From contig JADJUW010000001.1 in assembly GCA_016716835.1 (NCBI GenBank), positions 372,001 through 436,000 on the forward strand: a DNA stretch of 64,000 bases. The letters are read 5' to 3'. The translations under genes were made by a program, and so were the position numbers. This DNA comes from Myxococcales bacterium (lineage in GTDB: Bacteria; Myxococcota_A; Polyangia; Haliangiales; Haliangiaceae). The notes beneath the pieces were generated by a model. It was not told the origin of the DNA. It made no database searches and saw only the letters and a list, made by a program, of their open reading frames with translations. Numbering within the stretch: position 1 is the first letter of the stretch; each line of letters opens with the position of its first letter. Below, in pieces: positions 25,451-35,600 of the stretch.

Positions 25451-26047
25451 ATGCGCGCCCAGTTTGTCATTTCCGCGGCGGCCCCTGACCAATTTCCGGC
25501 GGCCGGCGCACCGGAAATCGTGTTTGCGGGGCGGTCAAACGTTGGCAAGTCGTCGCTGATCAACGACCTTACGGGGCATGGCGGGCTAGCGAGGGCCTCC
25601 AAAACGCCGGGGCGGACGCGGCTCATCAATTGGTTTGCGGTGACGCCCAAGCCGACCATGCCGCTGCAATTCGTCGATCTGCCGGGGTATGGCTATGCGG
25701 CGGTGCCGCTCGATATGCGAGCGTCGTGGCAACCGCTCATTGAAGCGTTGCTGGAAGGGACCCGCCCCATTGCGCTCGTGCTGGTGCTCATCGATATGCG
25801 CCGGGGCCTGGGCGAAGAGGAACAGGATTTTCTCGAGTGGCTCGCCGAGCGAAAGCTGGCAAGCCACGTCGTGCTCACCAAGGCCGATAAGCTGAGCAAG
25901 TCCGAGCGTGGCGTGGTGACCGCGCAGCTAAAGCGCCAGCTAGGCGGCGGTGTGGGCGTGACGGCCTTCTCGACGCTCGATCAATTTGGGCGCGACGAAT
26001 TGTGGAGCGCGATCTTTCGCGCCGCTAAGCCGAGGCGTGCGGGCTAG
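25451..26047 (+). CDS. engB: Ribosome-biogenesis GTPase EngB/YsxC
   Basis: GTPase needed for late 50S assembly. 198 aa, normal length. G motifs: G1 GRSNVGKSSLIN (about residue 27), G2 SKTPGRTRLIN, G3 DLPGYGYA, G4 TKAD in VVLTKADKLS and G5 TAFSTLDQ. The ATG at 25451 fits the family start (MRAQFVISAAA). rimI follows after 3 nt, so the two form an operon. Confidence 0.96.
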   Translation: MRAQFVISAAAPDQFPAAGAPEIVFAGRSNVGKSSLINDLTGHGGLARASKTPGRTRLINWFAVTPKPTMPLQFVDLPGYGYAAVPLDMRASWQPLIEALLEGTRPIALVLVLIDMRRGLGEEEQDFLEWLAERKLASHVVLTKADKLSKSERGVVTAQLKRQLGGGVGVTAFSTLDQFGRDELWSAIFRAAKPRRAG

Positions 26048-26050
26048 CTC

Positions 26051-26530
26051 ATGACCTCGTTGGTGGTTGCGCCTGCCAATGTGTTCGATGTGCCGGCGAT
26101 GGTGGCCTTAGAGATCGAGGTGTTCGCCCGAGCCTCGCCACACGTGACGCCGGCCGTGGTAGCTGACGCTCGCTATGCGCACTGGATCGCGCGGCTAGCA
26201 GAAGGTGCGAAGGCCGACGGCCAGGCGGCGCAGCTTGCAGGTTTTTTACAAGCGATGTGGCTGCCAGACCGGCTAGACATTCTGTCCGTTGCGACCGCCG
26301 CGCACGCTCGCCGCCAGCGGTGCGCGACGCGTCTGGTGGGGGCTGCAATCGAAGCGGCAAGCGCGGCCCGTGCAACGTCGGTGACACTTGAAGTCGCGGC
26401 GCAGAACGCCGCGGCGCGGGCGCTTTACGCAAGCCTTGGGTTTACCGAAGATGGGCTACGTCGCGGTTATTATCCTGCGGCTGCCGGTGGCCCCGCGGAT
26501 GATGCAATCTTGATGTCAGTGCGGCTGTAA
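26051..26530 (+). CDS. rimI: GNAT acetyltransferase, RimI-like
   Basis: 159-aa acetyltransferase resembling RimI, which acetylates the N-terminus of bS18 and related targets. It has LDILSVATAAHARRQRCATRLV (beta4 and the acetyl-CoA loop), LEVAAQNAAARALYASLGF and the RimI-type ending RRGYYP then DDAILMSVRL. The pyrophosphate loop reads RRQRCATRL instead of the common RxxGxG/A, a deviation that could weaken CoA binding or narrow the assignment. It sits 3 nt after engB, so ribosome-related function is plausible. Confidence 0.75.
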   Translation: MTSLVVAPANVFDVPAMVALEIEVFARASPHVTPAVVADARYAHWIARLAEGAKADGQAAQLAGFLQAMWLPDRLDILSVATAAHARRQRCATRLVGAAIEAASAARATSVTLEVAAQNAAARALYASLGFTEDGLRRGYYPAAAGGPADDAILMSVRL

Positions 26531-26675
26531 ACCCGCCATGTCGGGGCTCGGCCTACACCCGTCACTCGCAAAAACTAACGATCAGTTGGTGCCGATCTTG
26601 CCGTGGCCCGCGTTATCGGGACACCCCGCTTGTGGCCTTGTGTTTCGTCAATGTAAGATTTGAGAACTCCTCGGT

Positions 26676-27554
26676 ATGTGGCCGACTCGTCTCTATTCGC
26701 GCACGGTGCAATCCCTTGCCAACCTACCGTTGCCCAAGGCGGCGCGCGGGACGGTTATTTCGGGGTTTGCGAGGGTCGTTGGCGCCAATGTCGCCGAAGC
26801 GGAGAAGCCGGCGGCGGCGTATCGCTCGCTGGGCGATTTTTTTGGCCGCAAGTTGCGCGATGGCGCCCGTCAGCTGGACGTCGCCCCCGGCGTGCTCGCC
26901 GCGCCCTGCGACGGCGTGGTGATGAGCCTTGGGACCATTGAAGACGACGGCACCATCATTGGCGCCAAGGGCGTCGATTACGCGGTGAATGACTTGTTGG
27001 CGCTGCCCGACGGCGTGACCAGCGAATTTGCAGGCGGCCAATTTGCGGTGATCTATTTGTCACCGAAGGACTATCACCGCGTCCATGCGCCCGTGACGTG
27101 TCAGTTGCGCGGCTATCGCTACGTGCCGGGCGCGTTGTGGCCAGTTTCGCCGTTTTTTGTGCGCCACGTGCGCGGCTTGTTCGCGCGCAACGAGCGGGTT
27201 GTGTTCGAGCTTACGCCTGACGTCGCGCTGATCATGGTGTCCGCCGTGGGCGTCGGGCATGTGCGCGTCAAGCACTGGCCAAGCGCCGCCGATATGAACC
27301 CCGACGCGGCCGAGCATGGTTTTGAGACAGGGCATTTGCGCGGCAAAATATGGGAACAAGCGGTCGATGTGGCGATTACCGCCGGGGATGAGCTCGGGAC
27401 CTTCTTGCTGGGCTCCACCGTCGTGCTGTTGTTTAGAGCCGGCACCGCGCGCCTTGCGCTCACGCCGGGCCATAGCGTCCGCGTCGGAGAATCAATCGGC
27501 ACCTTTGCGGTGTCGTCACCACCAGCAGCAAGGGGACGCGATGGCCGATTCTGA
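26676..27554 (+). CDS. psd: Phosphatidylserine decarboxylase proenzyme
   Basis: Converts phosphatidylserine to phosphatidylethanolamine at the inner membrane. 292 aa. The proenzyme self-cleaves at LGST (in TFLLGSTVVLLF, about residue 250) to form the pyruvoyl group; the companion residues are visible in PCDGVVMS (Asp) and DYHRVHAPV (His). YRSLGDFFGRKL is the N-terminal family motif. The ATG at 26676 is followed by no alternative nearby. Its 3' end overlaps the methyltransferase gene by 14 nt. Confidence 0.95.
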   Translation: MWPTRLYSRTVQSLANLPLPKAARGTVISGFARVVGANVAEAEKPAAAYRSLGDFFGRKLRDGARQLDVAPGVLAAPCDGVVMSLGTIEDDGTIIGAKGVDYAVNDLLALPDGVTSEFAGGQFAVIYLSPKDYHRVHAPVTCQLRGYRYVPGALWPVSPFFVRHVRGLFARNERVVFELTPDVALIMVSAVGVGHVRVKHWPSAADMNPDAAEHGFETGHLRGKIWEQAVDVAITAGDELGTFLLGSTVVLLFRAGTARLALTPGHSVRVGESIGTFAVSSPPAARGRDGRF

Positions 27555-29061
27555 GGGCAAAGCCGAAGGCAAACCAGATGCGCCAAGCGGCTTGGTTTCA
27601 GATATCGGGACCAATCTCGAGAACATGAATACGTCGCAACGGCGGCGGCGCAAGCTGGCGCGCAGCAGCGAGCTGACCAAGCCGCGCACGGTGACGCACC
27701 CTATGATTGTGGCGGCAATCGACGATCCAGGCCTGGTGGTTTCAATGGCGTATGGCGCCGCCGCGATGAACGGCGCCGTCACCGCGCCCGCCGTGGCCCA
27801 CGCGCCCATCGCGGCCGACCCGCCCTATGATCAGTCGAACCCCGATGGGATTGCCCAGCCCACCAGTTTCGGCGATTCAAACGAACGCACCATGGAGATC
27901 GAAATGTCGCAGGTGGCGGTGATTAGCCCGCCCCGCACGTCGACATTTTCGTTGGCTGAAGACGAGTATGAGGAGTTAGAGGACGGCGCGACCTCAAAGG
28001 AAATTGCCGTGGACGCGCCCGGGCACGCCGTGAACGTCGCCACCGCCACACCTTCACCGGCAGTGCCGCCGGCCTTGCCACGCGCCGTCACCAATCGTGA
28101 CTTTGAGGGCAAAGATTTGGTGAGGCCGGCCTCCGCGGTTGCAACGCCGCCGCCCTCACCGCCGGCACCGCCGGTGAGGCCGCCACCGGCACCAAAACGC
28201 CCCGAGGCTCGCTCGGCGGCCTTGGCAGCCGCCGCGACGGCAGAACCGCGGCCGAAGAAAAAACCACATGCCAAGCCGTGGTTCGAAGAGGTGTTCGAAG
28301 AGGATTACCTGCGAACGCTGCCGTTTCTGACGCCTAAGGCGACCCAAGCCGAGGCGGTGTTTATCATGCAGTCGCTGGGGCTGCAGCCCGGCGCCTCCGT
28401 GCTAGATGTCGGCAGCGGATATGGTCGCCATGCGCTCGAGCTGGCGGCGCGAGGGATGCAGGTCGTGGCCTTCGATCTGTCGCTGCCGCTGCTCTTGCGA
28501 GGCGCGGACGAGGCGGAGCGGCGCGGCCTCGCCGTGCAATTCGTCCACGGCGACATGCGCGACCTTGATTTTGACGCGCAGTTTGACGGCGCCTATTGTT
28601 GGTTTTCGACCTTTGGCTATTTCGACGACGACAACAACCGCAAGACGGCGGCCAATATTTGCCGGGCGCTCAAGCCTGGCGCACGCGTCGTCATCGAGGT
28701 GCTCAATCGCGACTATATCGTCAGCGATCTGCCAACGCGTGTGTGGTGGGAGGGCGATGGCTGCGTGGTGCTGGAAGAAGTGGAATTTAATTACTTCACC
28801 TCGCGCCTGCAATCGTCGCGTTCGGTGGTCTTCGATGACGGGCGCCAGCTCGAACAAGAGCTGTCGATTCGATCGTATTCGCTGCACGAGCTCGGCAAGC
28901 TCCTGCACGCCGCGGGGTTCAAAGTCGTCGATGTTTCGGGAAATTTGGCTACGCCCGGGCGCTTTTTAGGCCCGCTGTCGCGCCACCTGATCGTGGTTGC
29001 CGAGAAGCGCGTCGACGCCGATGCGGTAGCTCCTAGCGAAAAAAAAGCGGATCGGGAATAG
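27541..29061 (+). CDS. SAM-dependent methyltransferase with long disordered N-terminus
   Basis: 506 aa. Residues 1-245 are low-complexity (Ala/Pro/Ser, with acidic EDEYEELEDG and an Arg-rich RRRRKLAR) and probably disordered. Residues 247-495 are a class I methyltransferase: motif I VLDVGSGYGRHALEL (about 288), acidic VVAFDLSLP, HGDMRDLDF, WFSTFGYF and KPGARVVIEVLNRD. The substrate is unknown. The ATG at 27541 lies inside psd, so the two are translationally coupled; phosphatidylethanolamine or another lipid is a possible substrate, by context only. The catalytic half is soluble, with no membrane segment. Confidence 0.82.
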   Translation: MADSEGKAEGKPDAPSGLVSDIGTNLENMNTSQRRRRKLARSSELTKPRTVTHPMIVAAIDDPGLVVSMAYGAAAMNGAVTAPAVAHAPIAADPPYDQSNPDGIAQPTSFGDSNERTMEIEMSQVAVISPPRTSTFSLAEDEYEELEDGATSKEIAVDAPGHAVNVATATPSPAVPPALPRAVTNRDFEGKDLVRPASAVATPPPSPPAPPVRPPPAPKRPEARSAALAAAATAEPRPKKKPHAKPWFEEVFEEDYLRTLPFLTPKATQAEAVFIMQSLGLQPGASVLDVGSGYGRHALELAARGMQVVAFDLSLPLLLRGADEAERRGLAVQFVHGDMRDLDFDAQFDGAYCWFSTFGYFDDDNNRKTAANICRALKPGARVVIEVLNRDYIVSDLPTRVWWEGDGCVVLEEVEFNYFTSRLQSSRSVVFDDGRQLEQELSIRSYSLHELGKLLHAAGFKVVDVSGNLATPGRFLGPLSRHLIVVAEKRVDADAVAPSEKKADRE

Positions 29062-29127
29062 TTCCTCTTAGGTAGCGGTTACCCATGCATGGCGCGCCGT
29101 TTGGCACCTAGCGCCGGTGAGGGCCCC

Positions 29128-30294
29128 ATGCAAAACGCCGCGACTAATACCGCCCAGCATGACGTAACCACTGATTATCTAAAACATCTTGGACGCTCCA
29201 AGGTAATGACTCCGTCGCAGGAATTGAGGTTGGCGCAGGCGTATCGCGAGGCGAGCCTCGCCGTATGGCGGCACGCGCTGCGGCGGCCCGAGACGGTGTT
29301 TGCCGTGTTGGCACATCGGGGCGCCGTGCCACAGGCGTGGCTCGATGAGGTGCGGACTCGCGTTGGACGGCCGCGCAGCGGGCGCGCGCGCGATGAGGCC
29401 GCCAGGGTGATGCGTGATGCAGATGAAGACCGAGCGGCCTATCAGGCGCTTGTCGCCGCCGCGCGTGGTGCGCGCCGTGCTGGCACGCATCCCACCATGT
29501 CGTCGGCGCAGTCGGCGGCGGCGGACGCGGCGGTCGCCGCATATTGGCGCGAGCTTGGCGCGCTTGCCCACGAGGCCGAGCGGATCCGCAATCAATTTGT
29601 CGAGCACAATCTGCGGCTGGTGGTCAGCGTCGCCAAGCGCTATCGCCATGGTGGCATGGCAATGATCGATCTAATCTCCGAGGGCAACCTTGGGCTGGTC
29701 CGCGCGGTCGAGCGCTTTTTGCCCGAGCGAGGGTTTCGCTTCTCGACGTATGCCACGTGGTGGATCCGCCATGCCATCGGCCGGGCGGTCTCTGATCGAG
29801 GTCGGAGCATCCGCATTCCGGTGCACATGCTAGAGGCCATCCACAAGCTAGGCGCCCTTGAGCGGGCGTATCTGCGTGCCTATGGCGAAAATCCCGATGT
29901 CGACTATCTTGCGGCGCAGCTTGGCATGTCGCCCGAACGCACGCGCGAGCTAGTGACGTGGCGTTCTGAACACGCGGTGTCAATCGACGCGCCCGCCCGG
30001 CAAGACGGCGAGCACACGCTTGGCGAGTCACTATGTGACCCCGAGTCTGACGCGGCACCGCAGCGCGAGCTCGAGGTGGCGTCGAGCTTTCGCGCGGTCA
30101 CCGCCGCGATGCGTGAGCTGTCGCCGGTGGAGGCGGCCATCCTGCGGGCGCGCTATGGCCTGGGCAACGACCACGAACAGACGCTGCAGGAACTCGGCGC
30201 TCGCCACCAACTCTCGCGTGAACGCATCAGGCAGCTGCAAGAGCAATCTTTGCGCAAGCTGCGCAAGCTGCTCGGCGAGGCGGCGGCTAGCTAG
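29128..30294 (+). CDS. Sigma-70 family RNA polymerase sigma factor
   Basis: Directs RNA polymerase to promoters; group 2 or RpoD-like. 388 aa from the ATG at 29128, which has GAGGG 4 nt upstream; an ATG at 29089 is the alternative. Region 1.2 (DYLKHLGRSKVMTPSQELRL), an unusual Arg/Ala-rich insert of about 115 residues (40-150), region 2 (RNQFVEHNLRLVVSVAKRY, DLISEGNLGL, FSTYATWWIR), region 3 (IRIPVHMLE) and region 4 (RYGLGNDHEQTLQELG, then SRERIRQLQ) are all present. Region 2.4 and 4.2 residues look intact. Transcribed just after psd and the methyltransferase, but with its own ribosome-binding site. Confidence 0.93.
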   Translation: MQNAATNTAQHDVTTDYLKHLGRSKVMTPSQELRLAQAYREASLAVWRHALRRPETVFAVLAHRGAVPQAWLDEVRTRVGRPRSGRARDEAARVMRDADEDRAAYQALVAAARGARRAGTHPTMSSAQSAAADAAVAAYWRELGALAHEAERIRNQFVEHNLRLVVSVAKRYRHGGMAMIDLISEGNLGLVRAVERFLPERGFRFSTYATWWIRHAIGRAVSDRGRSIRIPVHMLEAIHKLGALERAYLRAYGENPDVDYLAAQLGMSPERTRELVTWRSEHAVSIDAPARQDGEHTLGESLCDPESDAAPQRELEVASSFRAVTAAMRELSPVEAAILRARYGLGNDHEQTLQELGARHQLSRERIRQLQEQSLRKLRKLLGEAAAS

Positions 30295-30306
30295 GCCGCG
30301 GTCGGC

Positions 30307-31311
30307 TTATAGCGACAAGCGAAACAGCTGCTGGCCGAGCAACAAAAACGTTTCGTTGGTCAGGCGGCGCTCGCCATGGACGCGGAGAAACGTGCCGTTG
30401 GAGCTGCCGAGATCTTGCAAGAAGACGCGGCCTGCGCGCAGCGAGAGCTTGGCATGCAGGCCCGAAACATAGCCATCCTGCGGAAAGTTAATGTCACCGC
30501 GTTCGCGGCCAATGTTGGTCGTTTCCGCAAGCAGCGGATACGCCGCGCCGTCGACGCCGCGGCCTATAATCGCCGAGAGCTTGCCCCAATACCCGGGGTT
30601 TGGGCTGCCCATCACTTCGGTGCCGTCAGGGCCGGGTTCGGCAGGGGGCACGATGTCAAACCGCAACAACTCCTGGCCGATACGAATCACTTGGCCAGGG
30701 ACGATTTCTTCTTCGTCGCGCATCTTGATGAACACGCCGTTGAGGCTGCCGAGGTCGCGAATGGTCGCGCCTTGCGGTCCGATTGCCAACTCGGCATGTG
30801 TCGGTGAGAGGTAGCCATCGCTCGCAAAAATCGCGCCGTGGTTGCGACCGAGTTGGTTGTCGCCGCTGCTAAGGGGGTGGGTGCCACCTTCGCTGCCATC
30901 AGGCCTGATAAGCGTAAGCAGGCTGGTCGGCTTGGGTGCGGCCGCGACCGCGGGCGAGGGGCTTGCGGCAACGCCGGGCGTGCGCTCCAGCGTCGGCACC
31001 GCGGGCGCGATGTCCATTTTGTGACCACAGGAGCCACAAAAGCGAAACGTCGCCGGGACCTCGGTTGCGCAGGTTGGACATGGGCGTGGGCCGGGCGTGG
31101 CCGCCGCCGCTGGTGGCGCGACGATGGCTGGCACCGCGCCGGCGACGGCGGCGGGAGGCATCATCGCGACCCCGGCTGCCGCGCCTGCGACGGGACTGGT
31201 CCCAAGCCGCTCGTGGCCAGGGGCCGCGGCCTGCAAGCTCGCGCCACATCCAAGGCAGAACTTGTAGTGATCTTGGTTGTCGGTTTTCCCGCATCGATGA
31301 CAGCTGATCAT
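30307..31311 (-). CDS. Zinc-ribbon protein with two FHA domains (1)
   Basis: 334-aa cytoplasmic protein. Residues 1-25 form a zinc ribbon (CHRCGKTD, CLGCG); a second four-Cys ribbon (CPTCATEV, CGSCGHKM) follows a low-complexity linker. Two FHA domains make up the C-terminal two-thirds: one with QLGRN, SPTHAEL and LGSLNGVFI, one with IGRERGD, SGLHAKL and LGSSNGTFL. FHA domains bind phosphothreonine, so this may be a target or adaptor of the Ser/Thr kinases here. The ATG at 31311 has GGAG 6 nt upstream and lies 10 nt after the stop of its paralogue at 31322. Confidence 0.88.
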   Translation of the reverse strand: MISCHRCGKTDNQDHYKFCLGCGASLQAAAPGHERLGTSPVAGAAAGVAMMPPAAVAGAVPAIVAPPAAAATPGPRPCPTCATEVPATFRFCGSCGHKMDIAPAVPTLERTPGVAASPSPAVAAAPKPTSLLTLIRPDGSEGGTHPLSSGDNQLGRNHGAIFASDGYLSPTHAELAIGPQGATIRDLGSLNGVFIKMRDEEEIVPGQVIRIGQELLRFDIVPPAEPGPDGTEVMGSPNPGYWGKLSAIIGRGVDGAAYPLLAETTNIGRERGDINFPQDGYVSGLHAKLSLRAGRVFLQDLGSSNGTFLRVHGERRLTNETFLLLGQQLFRLSL

Positions 31312-31321
31312 GGTTGCTCCG

Positions 31322-32515
31322 TTAGACGATTTCAATCCGCAAAAGTTGTTGGCCAAGAAAGACGTAGTCGCCGTGCCCGAGCACGTGTTGCCCGCGGATT
31401 TGCACGAACGTGCCGTTCTTTGAGTTTAGGTCGGTAAGCTCGAGGCCGCGCGTGGTGACGATCTGCGCGTGCCGACCTGATATGAACGGGTCATTGGGAA
31501 AATTCGCGTCGTTGCCCTCGCGTCCAATCGTGAAGCTCCCGCCCGAGACGGCGTAGGCTGCCGCGGTGCTGCCACCGCGCAGGCGTTGCACGACGCGCAA
31601 GGTGCTTGCGGGGGCGGGGCTGGCAAAATAGTAGGTGCCATCGGCGATGAACTCAAGGTCGCCGGTATGGCCGGGTGCGATTTCAAATAATTGCTCGCCC
31701 GCCAAAAAACGCGAACCCTGCTCGATAGGCACCGTGCCGCGAATTCGCACGAAGACACCATTTTGCGAGCCTTCGTCGCGAACGACCAGGGCCCCACCGT
31801 GCGCGCTATCATAGAAGAAGTTGGCATGGATGGGTGAAAGATAGGCGTCCTCGGCAAATAGCAACGCGCAATCCGCGCCGCGGCCAAATGTATGCTCTTG
31901 GCCGGCGAGGCTGTACGATACGCCATCGTGGCCATCGCCACGGATGACGGTCAGCTTGGCGCGCGCGGTTTGCATGGCGCCAAAGAACATGGTCTTGCTG
32001 GCGGCCTTGCCGGCGGGCGCATCGAGGCTGGGGCCGCTCGTCGGCGCGATGGGCAAGTTGCTGCCACGCGTCGCGGGGGCTGGATTTGCCGCGCTTGGCT
32101 GCATGAATGGATTGCGCGCGCGGGCCTGCGTGCCGTCGCTGCCAAGCGGTTGCCCCATGGGCGCGCCGCATTCAAAGCAGAAGGCGTGCGACTCCGGGAC
32201 GTTGGCGGCGCAGCTGCTGCACTTTGCAAACGCCTCATCGGAGTTTGGCGACGCCGCGGCCGCAGCGGTCGCCGCAACGGCGGGTGCGGAGGGCTCGCGC
32301 GTAGGTTCGGCGGTTGGTGGCACCAAGACGGTATTGGCGCGATCGTTTGAAATGAAGGTTCGGATCGGCGCGTTCTCGCCGATCGGCGTCACCGGTTCGG
32401 CGAGCGCCGGAATCACGACGCGCCCCCAAGCAAGCGTCGCCCCGCATGCGCTGCACGCGTTTTGCGTAACGGTATTTGCTGCGCTACACGAGTCGCAGAC
32501 CAGAGCGAAATCCAT
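31322..32515 (-). CDS. Zinc-ribbon protein with two FHA domains (2)
   Basis: 397-aa paralogue of the preceding protein with the same layout: an N-terminal CDSC/CSAC zinc ribbon (residues 7-24), a second ribbon (CSSCAANV, CFECGAPMG), then two FHA domains. The first has FGRGADCALLF and SQNGVF, the second IGREGND, SGRHAQI and NSKNGTF. All phosphate-contact Arg, Ser and Asn positions look intact. It is the first gene of the two-gene operon; TACACT lies 10 nt before the ATG. The duplicated double FHA layout suggests a scaffold that gathers several phosphorylated partners. Confidence 0.88.
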   Translation of the reverse strand: MDFALVCDSCSAANTVTQNACSACGATLAWGRVVIPALAEPVTPIGENAPIRTFISNDRANTVLVPPTAEPTREPSAPAVAATAAAAASPNSDEAFAKCSSCAANVPESHAFCFECGAPMGQPLGSDGTQARARNPFMQPSAANPAPATRGSNLPIAPTSGPSLDAPAGKAASKTMFFGAMQTARAKLTVIRGDGHDGVSYSLAGQEHTFGRGADCALLFAEDAYLSPIHANFFYDSAHGGALVVRDEGSQNGVFVRIRGTVPIEQGSRFLAGEQLFEIAPGHTGDLEFIADGTYYFASPAPASTLRVVQRLRGGSTAAAYAVSGGSFTIGREGNDANFPNDPFISGRHAQIVTTRGLELTDLNSKNGTFVQIRGQHVLGHGDYVFLGQQLLRIEIV

Positions 32516-32647
32516 GCCTGCGATAAGTGTAGCGGTTTCGGAAGGTTGGCGTCAAAACCGCGGGCTCTAAATCACGCCTCACGTAACATTGCCGGCCTAC
32601 AGTGGGGACAATGTGGTTGCCGGGAAAGTTCGTTGGTCGAGATCGGA

Positions 32648-35600
32648 TCACGGCGGTGAGCACGCTGGCGACGTCGGGGCATGCGTACAAAGCCAGGTCG
32701 AGGCGGCCGCTCTCACCGCGGGATTTGAGTCGCGGGCCGCGGACGCAATGGCGTCGTGCAGGGCGGCGTCGTTGGGCCCGTTGGGCGGCACGCAGCTAGC
32801 GCGGACGTAGGCCGATTGATCGCGCATACAGGCCGCCACGAGGGCCGGCGAGGGTGCGACGAGGCGACCGCCAACGGTGGCGGCGAGCTGGCGAACCCGC
32901 CAGTCTTCGCTGGCTCCGAGGCGCGTTAAGGTTTTGATAAGTGGATCGCTAAGCTCGATGCGCGCGCGCTGCCTCAGCACCTCGAGTGCCACGGCTTGGC
33001 TCGCCGCGGGCGCGTTGCTGAGCGTTTCGAGCAGGGGGCCGAGGTCTTTGTCGGGACACGTCTTGGTGGCGACGGAGGCCCACACGCTTGAGACGGAAAA
33101 CGGCGGGCCAAGCCGCGACACCTCGGGCCAGATGGCCGCGCCTAAACGCTCAACCGAGGTTACCAGCGCGCCTTCAAGGGCGCTGGGCCGACCAAATGAA
33201 AGCCGTTGATCGGCTTGGTCAAGCAGTTGCAGCGCGAGGTGCTTGGCGTAGTGGTCGCCGGCGCGCAGCTCCAGCACCGCGGCGGCGATGAGTTCGTCGG
33301 CAAGGTCCCCGATGGGGGCAGTCGTCGCTACGACGTTGGCGCGTGCCTCGCCCAGCGATGCGACGATGGCGGCCGCATCAAGGCGGCCGCTGTGGCGAGG
33401 CAAGTGCCACGCCGCTAGCGGCGACTCACCGGCCAACGCGTCCATCAGCGCTGCGGCGGCTGTATCGTGATGTTCGCCCCAATACTGCGCGATCAGGTCG
33501 AGCCGATTGGCGCCACGTGCGCGGTGGCGGCTAAGCGCCCACGTTGCGAGGCGTCCGACCTCGCCGACGCGGCCTGAAAGCGTCGCCAAGAGCGCGAGGG
33601 AGGTCGGCGGGATGGCGGGTTGCGCGCTCATCGCATAGATGCACGCCGCGCGCACGAGTTCGTGGGCAGCCTCATCCTGCGCCACACGCTGCGCTACCTC
33701 GAGCGCACGACGATCGCGGCTCGCTGCGATCGCGACGCAACCGAGCACGGCGATGCTCGTCCGGCGATCGGCCAACGCAGGGGTGAGGGCGCCAAGTGGC
33801 GCCGCCGGATCTTGCGTCGCGACGGTAAACCAGGCGGCCTCGCGCATGGCGCCATCTGAGCTGCGGAGCAACTCACCCACGAGGCGCACGGCGTCGGGCG
33901 TACGCAGGCGACCCGCGGCAAGCAACGCCGCCACGCGTAGATCGCTCGCCGTGCGACCCGCGAGCGACGACGCGTCAGGCACCGTCCGCTTGGCAAATTC
34001 GATCAGCGCGCGCGCCGCCGCCGGGTTGCCGAGTTGCTCCAGCGCGGCAATCGCCGAGCCGTGTGCCGAGGCCTGTAATTCGTCGTGCAAGACATCAAGC
34101 AGTGGCGTGAGCGCGGAGCCCGCCAGTCGTGCCAATTCGGCCCGCGCGCGCGCGGCCACCGCGGGCATGGCGGCGGTGGCTTGGGTCGCAAGCACCGGGA
34201 TGTAGCGCAAGTAGAGCCCAACTAACAGCTGGCGATAGGTCGGCTTGTGGGTCATCGCAAAGGCCAGCGGCGCCAACGTCTTCTCTAGTTCGCCCAAGGT
34301 ATTGGTGAGCTCGCCGATCTCGATGGCGGCGCGTCCCGCCTGCGCGATCTGCTCCTCGTCAACCGCCCGCCTAAGCACCTCGCGATACAGCTCGCTCGCC
34401 CGCGCGGTGTTGCCGGTCTGCAAGTAAAGGCTCGCCAGCGCGAAGTAGACGTCGAAGGCGCTGGCGGCGTTTGGATCGAGCGCGATCGCGGCCTCGTAGC
34501 TCTTGGTCGCTTCTTCGATGCGCTGCATCTCAACGTAGCGCTCGGCTAACCGCTTATGGCCCTCGACGTGGCGTGGGTTGCCCTCGACGGCCTTGAGCGC
34601 CCACGTAAGCGCCGCCTCGTCATCGCGCGCCATTGACTTGATCTCGGCGATGCGCGTGTACATTTCTTGTTGGCGCGTGGGGTCGCGCTCGGCAAGCGTG
34701 AGCAGCGACGCGACTGCTTCGTCGTGACGCCGGGCCTTGACCTGCGCATGCGCGAGGTCGTCCAGCACGTAAAGGTCAGCTGGCGCCAAGCCCGACAGGC
34801 GCGTCAGCGTCTTGATTGGCTCATCGTCGGCGGGGCGTCGCTCGTAGTACATGGCGAGCAGGTAGCCAGCCTCCAGGGACGGCGACGTCGCGGCAAAGGC
34901 GGCCTGCCAGCTGGTCACCGCTTGCATCTCGAGCGCGCGCGATTGGGTGCGGCGGGTCAGCTGGCTTATCATGCGTCGTCGCAAATCCCGGCGCTCCATG
35001 ACGAGGGCGGGGTCGATGAGGTCGAGGGATTTTTTGTAGGCGGCCAGCGCCTCAACGTCCAGTTTAAGCGCATCAAGCACCATCGCCTTGGTGCGAAACA
35101 CCACGTAGTTTCGTCCCTCGAGCGCTTCGGCCCGCGCGACAAACTCCAGCGCGCGCTTGGCGCCACCGTTTTGCGCCATCACGTCGGCCGCCGCGAGCAG
35201 CGCCGTCACGCTGCCAGAGGCCGCAATTTTTTCCCATGTGGCCATGGCCCGGCTCGCCTCGCCGTTGTTGAGGTACACCTCGCCCAGCGCGATGAGATGC
35301 ATGGGGTCAGGATCGATGGCGGCGATGCGTTCGTAGATCGCCGTCGCCCGCTTGGCATCGCCCCAACGTTGATACGCATCGGCCACCGACGTCAAAATAC
35401 TCGCGTCGCCCGCAAAGCGTTTTTCGACGGCTAGCACCAGCGCCAGGGCCCGCTTTAGGTCACCACGCTTCATGTGCCGCTCGGCCAGATCTAAGGCGAC
35501 CTGCGGCTCGCCAGGGGCGATCTTGCCGATCGCCTCGAGCTGCGCCAAGGCCTCCACCGATCGTCCGCTAGCCTCTAACAACGCGACATAGCGGCGTTGC

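Noticed and set aside
29089..29127. Earlier ATG for the sigma factor
   Set aside because: The later ATG has a strong GAGGG; the 13 extra residues are not conserved-looking.
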